Notes: generated by a model from the letters alone, not told the origin. DNA of 64,000 nt from an uncultured Sphingomonadaceae bacterium (GCA_947497085.1 CANMFE010000002.1:310001-374000), one strand, 5' to 3'. Positions 35,445 through 45,550 are shown, numbered from the stretch's first letter. Program-made: numbers and translations.

Positions 35445-36122
35445 ATGGACGATATACAAGATGAAAATGCGCTCACTCCTCTGGATGCAATAAAACAGGC
35501 AATGGACAGAGCCGCCGCATTGGCCGGACGGGAGAATGAAAATATCTCTCTTATTGCCATTTCAAAAACCAGAGCGGCAGCAGAGATTCGCCCACTGATT
35601 GACGAAGGTCACAGGGTTTTTGGTGAAAACCGCGTGCAAGAGGCCGCCGAAAAATGGCCTGAACTCCGCGCCGAATATCCGGATGTTGAATTGCACATGG
35701 TTGGCCAGTTGCAATCGAACAAGGCCGACGATGCGGTCGCGCTATTCGACACCATTCATTCCGTTGACCGTCCGTCACTGGTGATCGCACTTGGCAAGGC
35801 TATGCAAAAGGCGCAGCGGACAATTCCCTGCTTTATCCAGGTCAATATTGGCGAAGAAGAACAAAAAGGCGGCTGTGCGATTGCGGATTTGCCAGATTTG
35901 CTTGCGCTTTGCGAAAAACATGGCGTGCCTGTGCAGGGCCTGATGTGCGTGCCGCCGTTGGAGCTGGAGCCGTCTCCCTATTTCGCTTTGCTTGCCCAGA
36001 AAGCAGAAGCGCTTGACTTGCACAAGCTCAGCATGGGTATGTCAGCCGATTTTGAAGCCGCCATAAAAATTGGCGCAACGCATATACGCGTTGGCAGCGC
36101 ACTTTTTGGCACACGCGACTAG
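35445..36122 (+). CDS. YggS family pyridoxal phosphate homeostasis protein
   Basis: A 225-residue PLP-binding barrel that buffers and delivers pyridoxal phosphate rather than catalysing a known reaction. The PLP lysine is Lys41 in IAISKTR, and the family blocks FGENRVQEA, HMVGQLQSNK and LSMGMSADFEAAI are all present. Start ATG 35445. It is divergent from the ThiE-like gene and convergent with the antiporter gene. Confidence 0.95.
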   Translation: MDDIQDENALTPLDAIKQAMDRAAALAGRENENISLIAISKTRAAAEIRPLIDEGHRVFGENRVQEAAEKWPELRAEYPDVELHMVGQLQSNKADDAVALFDTIHSVDRPSLVIALGKAMQKAQRTIPCFIQVNIGEEEQKGGCAIADLPDLLALCEKHGVPVQGLMCVPPLELEPSPYFALLAQKAEALDLHKLSMGMSADFEAAIKIGATHIRVGSALFGTRD

Positions 36123-36139
36123 TTGTCCGGTTTTATGGG

Positions 36140-37999
36140 CTAGGCTTCTGATCCTTCGGGATCAGGATTGCCCATTAATGGCATTGCCTTGGCTTCCTGA
36201 TAGGCCGCCTTGCGTTTTTCAGGCGATTCGGGTGCAACAAAGCCAATAATCGCGTCACCTTCCTCGATAAACGGCCGTGCTTCGGTGGAAAAAAAGAGCA
36301 GGCGCCGGTCGGGTTTCATCACTGCAATCGGCTCTTCACCAAGGCCCAGATTCTCTCGGTAATCATCATAGGTGAACTTTTCAGTCAAGCGTGTCTTGCT
36401 GAACTTCCATCCCTCGCGCGCGCGGTCGACAAGCTCGGTAAATGTAGCCCCGCTTTCGGTCAGTACACGGCCGCGCCCCGGCCCGCGTTTGCCGTCTTTT
36501 TTGTCTGTGGCAAGCAGGCTGATCTGCTCATAACCCATTTCAGGGCCAAGGTCCGAACTGAGCAGCTGATTATAACTGTCATTATCCGTCGCAGCGATCA
36601 GATGCTGAAAATTGCCCAGATCGACATTATCGTTATGCGCTTCGTCCAGGAAATCTCCATCATAGACATCAATTTCGCGGCGCTTGGCACGGCGCAGGGC
36701 AAATTTGCCTGTATCGGCAATCGTCACTTCATATTTGAGCGATTTGAGAAATGCGGCCAGTTCCACAGTCCAGCTGTTGGAGCCGACAATCATGATCGCA
36801 TCGCTTTTGCCCTCTTCAATATCCAGGAACCGCGCGAACCAGCTGGCAGAAAACCCATGCGCAAATATGGTGACAATCACCACTGCAAAACTGAGCGGCA
36901 CAAGAGCCTCTGCATCAGGTATGCCGTAATCGACCATGCGCAGCGCGAAAAGACCGGTAATCGCCACCGCCACAATACCGCGCGGAGCAATCCAGGCGAT
37001 AAAGAAACGTTCGCGCCAGGGCACGGAACTCAGGAATAGGCTTATCAATATGGTGAGCGGGCGTACGAGGAAGAGCAGCAATATAAGGAAGACTACGAAC
37101 CGCACCTGGAAAGCCTGTACCGTTTCCCAGTCAAGTGTGGCTGAAAGCAGCACGAACACGCCGGAAATAAGAAGCACAGAAAGGTCTTCCTTAAAGCGGT
37201 GCAGGGTCTGGCTTGAATAAATGGGCCGGTTGGCCATCACGACCCCCATGATGGTAACAGTAATCAAGCCTGTTTCATGCTTGATGATATCTGCCAGTAC
37301 AAAGCCCGCAATCACGGTGATCAGCAGGAAAGGTGCCTTGAGATATTCCGGCACATAACCGCGCGGGAAAAGCCAGGTCAGCGCGTAGCCCAGCGCAGCG
37401 CCGAGCACGCCCGCGACAAAGCTGGCCGCCAGCACGTCCAGGCCGATAGTGTACACATCCGCCGCCGCGCCCTCATAGGTGATATAGGCATAGATCGCGA
37501 CCGCCAGCAGGGCGCCGATAGGGTCGTTTACAATCCCTTCCCATTTCAGGATATCGCGCACCCGGGGGCTGACACGCAGATTACGCAACATTGGCCCAAT
37601 GACCGTAGGCCCGGTGACCACCATGATGCCGCCAAACAGCGCCGACACTTCCCATGACAGGCCCGCGCCATAATGTGCCGCCGCCGTGCCCAGCACCCAG
37701 CCCACCGGCACGCCAATAACCACAAGCCGCATCACGGCCCAGCCTGCATGTCGCAAATCCTTGAAATTGAGGCTTAGCCCGCCTTCAAACAATATCACCG
37801 CCACGGCGAGCTTTATGATGGGCTCGAGCAATGTTCCGAAATCACGTTCAGGATCAATAATGCCAAGCACGGGCCCAGCCACGATACCCACGATCAGCAT
37901 CAGCGCGATGGCGGGCCGTCCCGTGCGCCATGCAACCCATTGCGCGCCAATGCCCAGTGCGCCAATCAGCGCAATTTTTACCATCAATGAATCAACCAC
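36140..37999 (-). CDS. CPA1-type cation:proton antiporter with C-terminal TrkA-like domain
   Basis: A 619-residue protein with about 12 membrane helices (1-400), including GPVLGIIDPERD and the ion-site region VTGPTVIGPMLRN...EGIVNDPIGALLAV, whose ND pair marks the transport site. The C-terminal part (about 405-600) contains a Rossmann-like TrkA_N fold (IMIVGSNSWTVELAAFLK) and a TrkA_C-like end, which would sense a nucleotide. The likely role is Na+ or K+/H+ exchange across the inner membrane. The start is GTG 37999, with AGAGGA upstream; ATG 37984 is an alternative. Confidence 0.92.
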   Translation of the reverse strand: MVDSLMVKIALIGALGIGAQWVAWRTGRPAIALMLIVGIVAGPVLGIIDPERDFGTLLEPIIKLAVAVILFEGGLSLNFKDLRHAGWAVMRLVVIGVPVGWVLGTAAAHYGAGLSWEVSALFGGIMVVTGPTVIGPMLRNLRVSPRVRDILKWEGIVNDPIGALLAVAIYAYITYEGAAADVYTIGLDVLAASFVAGVLGAALGYALTWLFPRGYVPEYLKAPFLLITVIAGFVLADIIKHETGLITVTIMGVVMANRPIYSSQTLHRFKEDLSVLLISGVFVLLSATLDWETVQAFQVRFVVFLILLLFLVRPLTILISLFLSSVPWRERFFIAWIAPRGIVAVAITGLFALRMVDYGIPDAEALVPLSFAVVIVTIFAHGFSASWFARFLDIEEGKSDAIMIVGSNSWTVELAAFLKSLKYEVTIADTGKFALRRAKRREIDVYDGDFLDEAHNDNVDLGNFQHLIAATDNDSYNQLLSSDLGPEMGYEQISLLATDKKDGKRGPGRGRVLTESGATFTELVDRAREGWKFSKTRLTEKFTYDDYRENLGLGEEPIAVMKPDRRLLFFSTEARPFIEEGDAIIGFVAPESPEKRKAAYQEAKAMPLMGNPDPEGSEA

Positions 38000-38106
38000 T
38001 TGGCGACTGTCCTCTTATGAGTTGCCCGTCTTGCCGGTGCGAAGGTTTTGAATATAGCGATCTCGGCACCATGAACACAAGGTGCAGCTGCATTTTAGCG
38101 CATTAT

Positions 38107-39369
38107 CTATTTCAGGAACTTTTCGGCGGCCGCTCCCACAGCATCATAAATGCGCGCCAGCTCACCCTCGGTAATGCAATAGGGCGGCATGATATAGACT
38201 GTATTCCCGAGCGGACGAAGCAGCACGTCGCGCGCGGCGAAAAAGGCCAGAAGCTCTGGCCCCAGCGCCGACATATAGGACGCGCCCTCGCCCTGCTCGT
38301 GTACAAAATCAAGCGCCAATATTGTTCCTGTCTGCCGGATATTGCCCGGCCTGATACGCGGCTTCATTTGCGCCGCAAACGCGCGATGGGCGGCCACAAT
38401 CGTGTCAATCCGTGCCTGCACCGGCTCGTCGCGCCAGATGGCAAGATTGGCAAGCGCTGCGCTGCAGGCCAGCGGGTTGGCGGTATAACTGCTCGAATGG
38501 AAGAACATCTGCGCCTTGTCGCGGCTATAATGCGCATCATATATCCGCTGCTGCGCGGCTGTCACGGCTAGTGGTATCGCGCCGCCCGTAATCCCCTTGG
38601 ACAGGCAGACTATATCCGGCACGACCCCCGCCTGTTCACACGCGAACATGGTGCCGGTGCGGCCCCAGCCGGTCATGACTTCATCGGCGATGAACAGCAC
38701 ATCATGGGCCGCGCAGATTGCATGCATCCGTGCCAACACATCGGGGCCGTACATCAGCATGCCGCCAGCACCCAGCACCAGCGGTTCGACAATCAATGCT
38801 GCGGGTTTGCGGGCACACAGGCTTTCCAGCTTGTCCAGCATGGCCTGCTCCTGCCCGGCGTCAGGGAAAGGAATGGATGATACATCGAACAATAAAGGTG
38901 CATAGGGCCGGTTAAACACGCCCCGCGCGCCCACCGACATGGTGCCCACCGTATCACCGTGATAGCTGTTCTCCATCACGATGATCCGGTCCCGTTTTTC
39001 GCCGCGGTTGTGCCAGTATCCCAGCGCCATTTTGAGCGCGACCTCAACCGCCGTTGATCCGCTGTCGGAAAAAAAGATATGGCTGAGCGGTTCGGGCAGC
39101 ACGTGAGAAAGTGCATCTGCCAGACGTTCGGCCGGTTCATGTGTCCATCCGGCAAAGATAATCTGGTCGAGCCTATCCGCCTGTGCCTGTATCGCCGCCA
39201 TGATGCGCGGGTGGCAATGGCCATGGGTATTCACCCACCAGCTGGATATCGCGTCGATAATCTCACGCCCATCATCGGTATAGAGGCGCGCGCCATCGCC
39301 GCGCACAATTTTGGGAATTGGTTCTTCCAGCCCGTGCTGCGTAAAGGGATGCCAGATCGCCGTACTCAT
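38107..39369 (-). CDS. bioA: Adenosylmethionine-8-amino-7-oxononanoate aminotransferase
   Basis: PLP enzyme of biotin synthesis that uses S-adenosylmethionine as amino donor to make 7,8-diaminopelargonate. Key blocks are WHPFTQH near the N-terminus, SSWWVNTHGH, MENSYHGDT, DEVMTGWGRTG and the PLP lysine in CLSKGITGG. The 420-residue length fits. The start overlaps the bioD stop by 4 nt; the operon order is bioF-bioD-bioA. Confidence 0.96.
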   Translation of the reverse strand: MSTAIWHPFTQHGLEEPIPKIVRGDGARLYTDDGREIIDAISSWWVNTHGHCHPRIMAAIQAQADRLDQIIFAGWTHEPAERLADALSHVLPEPLSHIFFSDSGSTAVEVALKMALGYWHNRGEKRDRIIVMENSYHGDTVGTMSVGARGVFNRPYAPLLFDVSSIPFPDAGQEQAMLDKLESLCARKPAALIVEPLVLGAGGMLMYGPDVLARMHAICAAHDVLFIADEVMTGWGRTGTMFACEQAGVVPDIVCLSKGITGGAIPLAVTAAQQRIYDAHYSRDKAQMFFHSSSYTANPLACSAALANLAIWRDEPVQARIDTIVAAHRAFAAQMKPRIRPGNIRQTGTILALDFVHEQGEGASYMSALGPELLAFFAARDVLLRPLGNTVYIMPPYCITEGELARIYDAVGAAAEKFLK

Positions 39370-40010
39370 GCTAGAAAGTCCCGTACATCAAAATGCGCGT
39401 CAAAGGCAGCATCAAGCGCTGCCTTATCAAGCGTATCCAGCAATGGCAGCCTCCCCAGATGCTTGACCCCGCCTATCGCGCATATCACGCGCTCACTTTC
39501 CTCCATCTGCTCCCCGACAAAGGCGATACCCAATATGGGAATATTGCGCCCATTCAGCGCCTCGATCGTGAGCAGGCTATGGTTGATGGTGCCGAGCGCC
39601 GTGCGCGCAACAATAATCGCCGGAATATCCCAGCGTGCAAACATGTCGGCGTAAAGCATGTCTTGCGACAATGGTACCAATGCGCCGCCCGCCCCTTCGA
39701 CCACAAGCGGCCCGTCATGCTGCCGCAGCGACAGCGCCCCGGCATCAATGGCTATATCTTCAATAGCGGCGGCATGATGCGGTGAGGCGGGGGTTTTGAG
39801 AATATATGCTTCAGGCAGTATCGCTTCACCCCGCACACCCGACAGGCGCTGAACAGCCATGCTGTCGGTTTCCGGCTCGGTTCCTGCTTGCACTGGCTTC
39901 CAATAGGCGGCTTTGCCTGTGGCACGGTCGAGCGCCGACAAAAGCGCGGCAGCAAAAACCGTCTTGCCAATATCCGTATCGGTGCCGGTGACAATCATCC
40001 GGTCCGTCAT
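39366..40010 (-). CDS. bioD: Dethiobiotin synthase
   Basis: Closes the ureido ring of dethiobiotin from 7,8-diaminopelargonate, CO2 and ATP. The P-loop-like motif GTDTDIGKT is at about 8-16, WKPVQAG follows, and VEGAGGALVPL holds the second nucleotide contact. The 214-residue length is normal. It overlaps bioF and bioA by 4 nt each, so translation is coupled. Confidence 0.95.
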   Translation of the reverse strand: MTDRMIVTGTDTDIGKTVFAAALLSALDRATGKAAYWKPVQAGTEPETDSMAVQRLSGVRGEAILPEAYILKTPASPHHAAAIEDIAIDAGALSLRQHDGPLVVEGAGGALVPLSQDMLYADMFARWDIPAIIVARTALGTINHSLLTIEALNGRNIPILGIAFVGEQMEESERVICAIGGVKHLGRLPLLDTLDKAALDAAFDAHFDVRDFLA

Positions 40011-41161
40011 ATCTGCATCCCCTGTATTGCACCATTGCCCAACAATATATCCAGCCTGTCCGCCAGTGCATCCACTTTGCCCATGTCCACATTCAGGCTG
40101 ATGGAAATGCGCAGCCGCGCGGTCCCGGCAGGCACTGTTGGCGGCCGAATGCCGCGTACATCAAATCCATCGGCCTGAAGCGTACTGGCAATATCCATAG
40201 TGCGGTCATTATCGCCAAGGATAACCGGAAATATCTGACTGCCCTGCCGCGCATCCGGGCAATAACGGCCAAGCCGCGCCTCGGCATGGGCAATCAGCGC
40301 GTGCAGGTCGCTAGCCAGATGGGGGTTTTCGCTCACATGCCGGATAGCGCTATGCGCCAAAGTCGCCATAAGCGGGGACGGTGCGGTGGAGAAGATGAAG
40401 CCGCGCGCACGGTTGACCATAAAGTCGCGCAATATCGTAGGCAGGCAGAGCAATCCGCCTTCCGCGCCCAGTGCCTTTCCGCAAGTCCGCAGCACGATTA
40501 GCTTTTCGCGATCTGGCAGGTTGTGGGACAATCCTCGGCCAGCTTCGCCAAAAATACCTGTCGCATGTGCCTCGTCAATCACCAGCATTGCGTCATGCAT
40601 GCGGGCCAGCGCTGCAAATTCGGGCAAGGGCGCACGGTCACCATCCATGCTGTAGAGGCTTTCTGCTGCCAGCCAGATACGGCCCGTTCCGCCGGCGCCG
40701 CGATATACAGAGATCGCATCGGCAAAAGCCTGAACATCGTTATGCCGCACGCTTTGCCCCTGCGCGCGCGATAATCGCATCCCCTCATGCACGCTGGCAT
40801 GGATCCGTTCGTCATACAGGACGATATCGCCTTTTTGCGGCAGGGTGGAAAACAGCGCGCTATTGGCGGCATATCCGCTGGCAAAATAGAGCGCCGCTTC
40901 GGTCCCGTAATGCTCGGCCGCAAAAGCTTCGAGCGCTTCATGTTCGGTATGGTTGCCACGCAGCAAGCGTGAGCCACCCGAGCCATGCGGCACGCCGCGT
41001 GCAATTGCATCGGCCAGTATTGTGCGCATGTCGGCGCTGCGCGACAGCGCCAGATAATCATTGGAGGCAAAATCATGTCCCGCAATGGGCGACAGCCTGC
41101 GCCGCCGGCCTTCGACAGCCAACGCATCCAGCTGCGCGGAAAAAATTTCAAGTCCTGCCAT
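40007..41161 (-). CDS. bioF: 8-amino-7-oxononanoate synthase
   Basis: PLP enzyme that condenses pimeloyl thioester with alanine in biotin synthesis. The motifs SNDYLALS, GSGGSRLLRGN, DEAHATGIFG and the PLP lysine in TCGKALGAEGG are present. The 384-residue length is typical. It is the first gene of bioF-bioD-bioA; bioB and bioC/bioH are not in this window. The pdeM gene ends 56 nt upstream on the same strand. Confidence 0.95.
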   Translation of the reverse strand: MAGLEIFSAQLDALAVEGRRRRLSPIAGHDFASNDYLALSRSADMRTILADAIARGVPHGSGGSRLLRGNHTEHEALEAFAAEHYGTEAALYFASGYAANSALFSTLPQKGDIVLYDERIHASVHEGMRLSRAQGQSVRHNDVQAFADAISVYRGAGGTGRIWLAAESLYSMDGDRAPLPEFAALARMHDAMLVIDEAHATGIFGEAGRGLSHNLPDREKLIVLRTCGKALGAEGGLLCLPTILRDFMVNRARGFIFSTAPSPLMATLAHSAIRHVSENPHLASDLHALIAHAEARLGRYCPDARQGSQIFPVILGDNDRTMDIASTLQADGFDVRGIRPPTVPAGTARLRISISLNVDMGKVDALADRLDILLGNGAIQGMQI

Positions 41162-41217
41162 GGCGCGCCTGCCTAGCCGTTTTGTGCCCGTGTGGAAAGT
41201 GGTTTGAAGTACGCTGA

Positions 41218-41898
41218 TTAACTCGCCATTTTCGATACGCCATGGAGCGGAAACCTGAGCAGCTTTTCAGGCAGTGGCACCAGCGCACAAGCGGCATCTC
41301 CCACCACTTTGCGGATCACCCCATCATCTGCATCCATACCGCCGGTCAGCGCGCCAAAGGCGGGGAATATCAGCTTGCTCTCATTCGCCACATAACATCG
41401 CCGCGCAACCGATCGCCCCCGGCCGCGCAAGCGGAATTTGGGGTGATAATGGCCCGACATTTCCGCGCCGGCATAGCCCGGTTCGGCCTCATGGCGCAGC
41501 ATGATGCCATCCACCTGCATTTCCGGCACAACCCTGCCGCCCCAGCGCCCCACCAGTGCAGCGTCATGATTGCCGTTAATCCAGTGCCAGTCGGTCCGTG
41601 CCGTCAGCTGCTGCAACAGGCTTGCTGCCACGTTTTCCAGCCTGTCTTCCCCCGCGCTGTCATGGAAATTGTCGCCCAGGCAATAGACTGTATTCGCTCC
41701 CGTTTGGACAATAATCACCGCCAGCCGTTCCAGCGTGGCGCGGCTGTCATAGGGTGGCAGCATCTGCCCGCCGCGCGCATACCAGCTCGCCTTTTCCAGA
41801 TGCAGGTCCGCCACCAGCAATGCCCTGCGCGCGGGCCAGTAGAGCGCAGCATCAATATGCGCCAGAAAATCATGTCCTGCGAACGAAAGGGGAACCAT
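41218..41898 (-). CDS. pdeM: Ligase-associated DNA damage response endonuclease PdeM
   Basis: A calcineurin-type metallophosphoesterase of about 226 residues. Metal-binding motifs are ADLHLEK, LGDNFHD, NGNHD and GHYHPK, matching the PdeM family that is usually encoded with a DNA ligase, an exonuclease and a DEXH helicase for DNA end repair. Here the helicase gene lies 3.7 kb away at 45628 and no ligase gene is visible. I start at ATG 41898; an in-frame TTG at 41919 is less likely. Confidence 0.9.
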   Translation of the reverse strand: MVPLSFAGHDFLAHIDAALYWPARRALLVADLHLEKASWYARGGQMLPPYDSRATLERLAVIIVQTGANTVYCLGDNFHDSAGEDRLENVAASLLQQLTARTDWHWINGNHDAALVGRWGGRVVPEMQVDGIMLRHEAEPGYAGAEMSGHYHPKFRLRGRGRSVARRCYVANESKLIFPAFGALTGGMDADDGVIRKVVGDAACALVPLPEKLLRFPLHGVSKMAS

Positions 41899-42005
41899 AG
41901 CCCATACATGCTGTAACAAGGCATGCCATGCAAGAGGGAGGGGCGCCTACGCGCAAATATTTTACTGCGCATTGAACCTTTTCAGCTTTCTGCGCCTCCT
42001 TATAC

Positions 42006-42581
42006 ATGGAAGCTGGAGGATTTGGGGTTTTGGCCGTAAAGCGCGATACAAAATATGTGCTGAGTGACTATCTGGTGGCCAGCGCACGATTGGGCGAGAA
42101 ACCGGCATGGGAACGGCTTTACAGGCTGTGGCACAGGCGATTTGTCGCACATGCATGGCGGCTATGCGGTGATACAGCGGCGGCGCAGGATCATGTGCAA
42201 GATGCCTGGACGGAGATTTATCGCAGCCTGGGCAAGTTGGCGAATGATCGCGCCTTTGCGGCCTGGGCGTACAGAATTGTCACGCGAAAAGTGATGTACG
42301 GACAAAGGCAGGCTGCACGCGAAACCGTATTATCAGCGGACATGCTGGAGCACGCCGCATCAGATGATGGCGCAGCCAAACATGCGGCGCAACTGCGCCT
42401 CACACTGGCACAGGCCATGGCACATTTGCCGCCCAAACAACGCGCAGCCATTGCGTTGTTTTATGGTGAAGGCATGCACATCGTGGAAATCGCGGTTGCT
42501 ACAGATGTCCCGGTTGGAACCGTCAAGACGCGCCTTATGCATGCGCGGCAAAAACTGAAAGATATTCTGGAAGGAGAATAG
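42006..42581 (+). CDS. ECF-type RNA polymerase sigma factor
   Basis: About 183-191 residues with sigma region 2 (WHRRFVAHAWRLCGDTAAAQDHVQDAW) and region 4 (LPPKQRAAIALFYGEGMHIVEIA, then PVGTVKTRLMHARQKL). It directs transcription of a small stress-type regulon. Two starts are possible: ATG 42006 without a clear ribosome site, or TTG 42030, which has GGAGG 11 nt upstream and begins where homology normally starts. The DUF6768 gene follows after 1 nt and is its probable regulatory partner. Confidence 0.92.
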   Translation: MEAGGFGVLAVKRDTKYVLSDYLVASARLGEKPAWERLYRLWHRRFVAHAWRLCGDTAAAQDHVQDAWTEIYRSLGKLANDRAFAAWAYRIVTRKVMYGQRQAARETVLSADMLEHAASDDGAAKHAAQLRLTLAQAMAHLPPKQRAAIALFYGEGMHIVEIAVATDVPVGTVKTRLMHARQKLKDILEGE

Positions 42582-42582
42582 C

Positions 42583-42945
42583 ATGAACACACTGGATGAT
42601 ATGTTGACAGAAACGCTCTCTGCCGAGGATCAGGCCTTGCTTGACGAAATTCGCGATGAACCGGGCTATTTTGAACAGGCCTTTGGCATGTTTCGCGGCA
42701 CGACAGGCTGGGTCACGTGGATGATCATGATCGTGCAGACGCTCATGTTTATTGCCGCGATCTGGATGGCGATACGGTTTTTCGGTGCCAGCGATACGGT
42801 TTCGCAGTTGCGATGGGGGCTGCCTGCGGCCACTATCCTGATCCTCAGCGCGATGCTGAAATTCTCGCTAATGCCGGTGATGCAGGCAAACCGGGTGCTG
42901 CGTGAAATACGGCGGCTCGAACTCGTGCTGACGGCGCGCAGCTAA
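42583..42945 (+). CDS. DUF6768 family membrane protein, putative sigma-factor partner
   Basis: A 120-residue protein with an acidic cytoplasmic N-terminus (1-40), two membrane helices (about 43-66 and 78-97) and a short basic tail ([16 protein letters not shown]). It fits the DUF6768 family, which in alphaproteobacteria and related genera follows an ECF sigma factor gene. By position and topology it could act as an anti-sigma factor, but it lacks the zinc anti-sigma motif, so this is inference. Confidence 0.8.
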   Translation: MNTLDDMLTETLSAEDQALLDEIRDEPGYFEQAFGMFRGTTGWVTWMIMIVQTLMFIAAIWMAIRFFGASDTVSQLRWGLPAATILILSAMLKFSLMPVMQANRVLREIRRLELVLTARS

Positions 42946-42986
42946 AACTCTGGCCATGGTGCACGCAAACAATTATAGCGCGCACC

Positions 42987-43943
42987 ATGACCGATTTTCC
43001 CGATTCCGATCTGCCTGTCCGCGTGGCGGCGCTGTACCATTTTACGCATTTTGATGATCCGCCTGCGGTGCGCGGCCCATTGCTGGAGACGTGCGAGGCG
43101 CATGGGCTGAAAGGTACGTTGCTGCTGTCACAGGAAGGCATTAACGGCACCATTGCCGGAAACCCGGATAATATTGACGCCGTTATCGCCTATATTCGGG
43201 CGCTGCCTGGCTGCGCCAATATAGAGGTAAAATATTCAGGCGCGGAGGACATGCCATTCTATCGCATGAAAGTGCGGCTGAAGCGTGAAATCGTTACAAT
43301 GGGCGTGGATGGTATCGACGCCGTGGATGGCACGGGCGAATATGTTCCGCCCAAAAAATGGAACGACCTGATCAGCGATCCCGACACAGTGATTATCGAC
43401 ACCCGCAATGACTATGAAGTCGGGGTGGGTACCTTCCAGGGTGCCATCGACCCCAAGACGAAAACGTTCCGCGAATTTCCCGCATGGTTTGACACCGAAG
43501 CGGAAAAACTGCGCGCCAGCGGTAAAGCACCGAAAATCGCGATGTTCTGCACCGGCGGGATCCGCTGCGAAAAAGCGACCGCCTATGTGAAGTCAAAAGG
43601 CTTTGATGATGTTTTCCACCTGCAGGGCGGAATACTGAAATATCTTGAAAATGTGCCTGAAGACGAAAGCCTGTTCGATGGTGACTGCTTTGTGTTCGAC
43701 CAGCGGGTTGCCGTGGGTCATGGGCTGAAGCTCAGCGATTATGTGCAATGCCATGCCTGCCGCAAGCCGCTTTCACCTGAAGAGCTCGAGGCACCTGAAT
43801 ATATGGAGGGCGTAAGCTGCCCGCATTGTCATGATGCCCGCGACGAAGAGCAGAAAAACCGCTATGAGGAACGTCAGCGGCAGATGGAGCTGGCCGCGAA
43901 GCGCGGTGCAGCGCATATCGGCCGCAAGCAGGATGCCGGATGA
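42987..43943 (+). CDS. trhO: Oxygen-dependent tRNA uridine(34) hydroxylase TrhO
   Basis: Rhodanese-domain enzyme (YceA family) that hydroxylates uridine 34 of certain tRNAs using O2, towards 5-carboxymethoxyuridine. The N-terminal acylphosphatase-like part has [14 protein letters not shown], and the rhodanese domain has [10 protein letters not shown] and the active Cys178 in [11 protein letters not shown]-terminal zinc-like CxxC pair (CHAC...CPHC) is present. The length of 318 residues is normal. The GST gene overlaps its stop by 4 nt. Confidence 0.95.
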   Translation: MTDFPDSDLPVRVAALYHFTHFDDPPAVRGPLLETCEAHGLKGTLLLSQEGINGTIAGNPDNIDAVIAYIRALPGCANIEVKYSGAEDMPFYRMKVRLKREIVTMGVDGIDAVDGTGEYVPPKKWNDLISDPDTVIIDTRNDYEVGVGTFQGAIDPKTKTFREFPAWFDTEAEKLRASGKAPKIAMFCTGGIRCEKATAYVKSKGFDDVFHLQGGILKYLENVPEDESLFDGDCFVFDQRVAVGHGLKLSDYVQCHACRKPLSPEELEAPEYMEGVSCPHCHDARDEEQKNRYEERQRQMELAAKRGAAHIGRKQDAG

Positions 43944-44590
43944 GCGAAGCCACGCCCGACAGACTGCCAATATTATACAGCTTTCGCCGCTGCCCCTATG
44001 CGATGCGCGCCCGCATGGGCTTGCTGGCAAGCGGCATCAAAGTGGAACTGCGCGAAGTGGTATTGCGCGACAAGCCGCAGGCCATGCTCGACATCTCGCC
44101 CAAGGGGACGGTGCCTGTATTGCAATTGCAGGACGGGACAGTCTTGGAAGAAAGCATTGATATCATGCGCTGGGCGCTGGGGCGGCATGATCCGCAAGGC
44201 TGGCTGCGCCATGGCCGGGCCGCATATGCGATAATCGAAGAGATTGACGGCCCGTTCAAACACCATCTTGACCGGTATAAATACCATACGCGTTATGAGA
44301 ATGCCGACCCTGAATTCCACCGCGCCGCAGCACTGAAGATATTACAGAGATTAAATACGCGCCTTTCTGAACATGGGCAACTGCTGGGAGCACAGCCTAC
44401 AATCGCAGACTATGCAACCTTCCCCTTTATCCGTCAGCTCGCAAACCATGACCGAGGCTGGTTTGATGCCCAGCTTCTTTCATCTTTACACAAATGGCTT
44501 GCACAGCATTTGAAATCCGACCTCTTCAACATCATGATGCGTAAATATAAGCAATGGCAGCCAGCCGATAATCAGACCTGTTTTCCGTAA
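43940..44590 (+). CDS. Glutathione S-transferase family protein
   Basis: A 216-residue protein with an N-terminal thioredoxin-like domain ([15 protein letters not shown], Cys18; [24 protein letters not shown]) and a helical C-terminal domain. The Cys at the usual catalytic position suggests a GrxA/omega-type reductive enzyme rather than a conjugating one. The 4-nt overlap with trhO indicates co-translation; whether it assists tRNA modification is not known. It abuts the convergent protease gene. Confidence 0.9.
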   Translation: MSEATPDRLPILYSFRRCPYAMRARMGLLASGIKVELREVVLRDKPQAMLDISPKGTVPVLQLQDGTVLEESIDIMRWALGRHDPQGWLRHGRAAYAIIEEIDGPFKHHLDRYKYHTRYENADPEFHRAAALKILQRLNTRLSEHGQLLGAQPTIADYATFPFIRQLANHDRGWFDAQLLSSLHKWLAQHLKSDLFNIMMRKYKQWQPADNQTCFP

Positions 44591-45550
44591 CTATTTCTTG
44601 ATACGTGACCCAGTCCTGTATCTGGGCCTGTAAGGTACATCAAAATACACACGGCGTTTATTGAAATCGATTGCCATGCGGTCAAAGTTACGTAATGTCA
44701 TCATGCCCAAGAATATGGCCGGCTTTTCATCCAGCCCAAGCGTTTCAAATGGGGGCGCATCTGCAAAAGCTATCGGTATGGCGTTAAATTGCGCTCTGCC
44801 GATCCGAAAATCGCGCACTATGCCAGTATCGGCAATAATTGTCTGGCCTGTAACCGATTTTAGGCTGGATTCAACACCAATGCCTTTCGCTTTCTTCCCG
44901 TATAATTTTTTTTGCAGCGCACGATTTCCAATATTCATCTGTGCGCCGGTATCTATCACGACATTGACCCTTATCCCGTCAATCTCAGCATCTGTCAGTA
45001 TCAGCTGCCCGTCACGCCTCTGCGCGCGGATCACAATTTCATAACTCCGATTGAGCTTGGCTTTACCCACATCTTCAATTTCTATCTTCTTACCGGCAAA
45101 ATCGAACAGCACACGCTGGCGTTGCAGGCCATCAAGCCCCAATATGCCTTCTGCCCCTATATTTGCTTGCTCAAGCAGTGGCGCAACCACCTCACCATAA
45201 TTCCTGGTCCCAATTTCGAGTTCCGGCACATAGACCGTGTCGACCACCCTGGACCCTGCAATACCCATAAGCAAAGCCCGCGCGGCAAATTCCAGTTGCA
45301 GCTGATCCGCAAGCTGGCGCGTAACAACTGTCCGCTCCGACCCAGTATCAATCATAAATTTATAAGGTCCATTGCCATCAATATTCACAGGCACTGTCAT
45401 ACGTTTCTGGCGGTCAATGCCAATATCGACTATATCGGGATTGGCGCGATTCTCAGGTGTTGTCGTTTGTTCAACTTCCTGAGGTATGGGCGCGGCGCTG
45501 CTCATGTTGAATGTCAGCATTAGCGGCGCAAAAATAATCGGCCAGGACAT
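44591..45550 (-). CDS. Retropepsin-like aspartic protease with two DTG lobes
   Basis: A 319-residue secreted aspartic protease. It has a signal peptide (about 1-20), then two catalytic lobes in one chain: FMIDTGSERT with Asp68 and VVIDTGAQMN with Asp200. Each DTG is followed by a flap and an ILG-type psi-loop (GILGLDGL, FLGMMTL). Single-lobe proteins must dimerise; here the pair is covalent. Substrate unknown. The start ATG 45550 has a GGAGA site; an upstream in-frame start at 45622 adds 24 unlikely residues. Confidence 0.88.
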   Translation of the reverse strand: MSWPIIFAPLMLTFNMSSAAPIPQEVEQTTTPENRANPDIVDIGIDRQKRMTVPVNIDGNGPYKFMIDTGSERTVVTRQLADQLQLEFAARALLMGIAGSRVVDTVYVPELEIGTRNYGEVVAPLLEQANIGAEGILGLDGLQRQRVLFDFAGKKIEIEDVGKAKLNRSYEIVIRAQRRDGQLILTDAEIDGIRVNVVIDTGAQMNIGNRALQKKLYGKKAKGIGVESSLKSVTGQTIIADTGIVRDFRIGRAQFNAIPIAFADAPPFETLGLDEKPAIFLGMMTLRNFDRMAIDFNKRRVYFDVPYRPRYRTGSRIKK

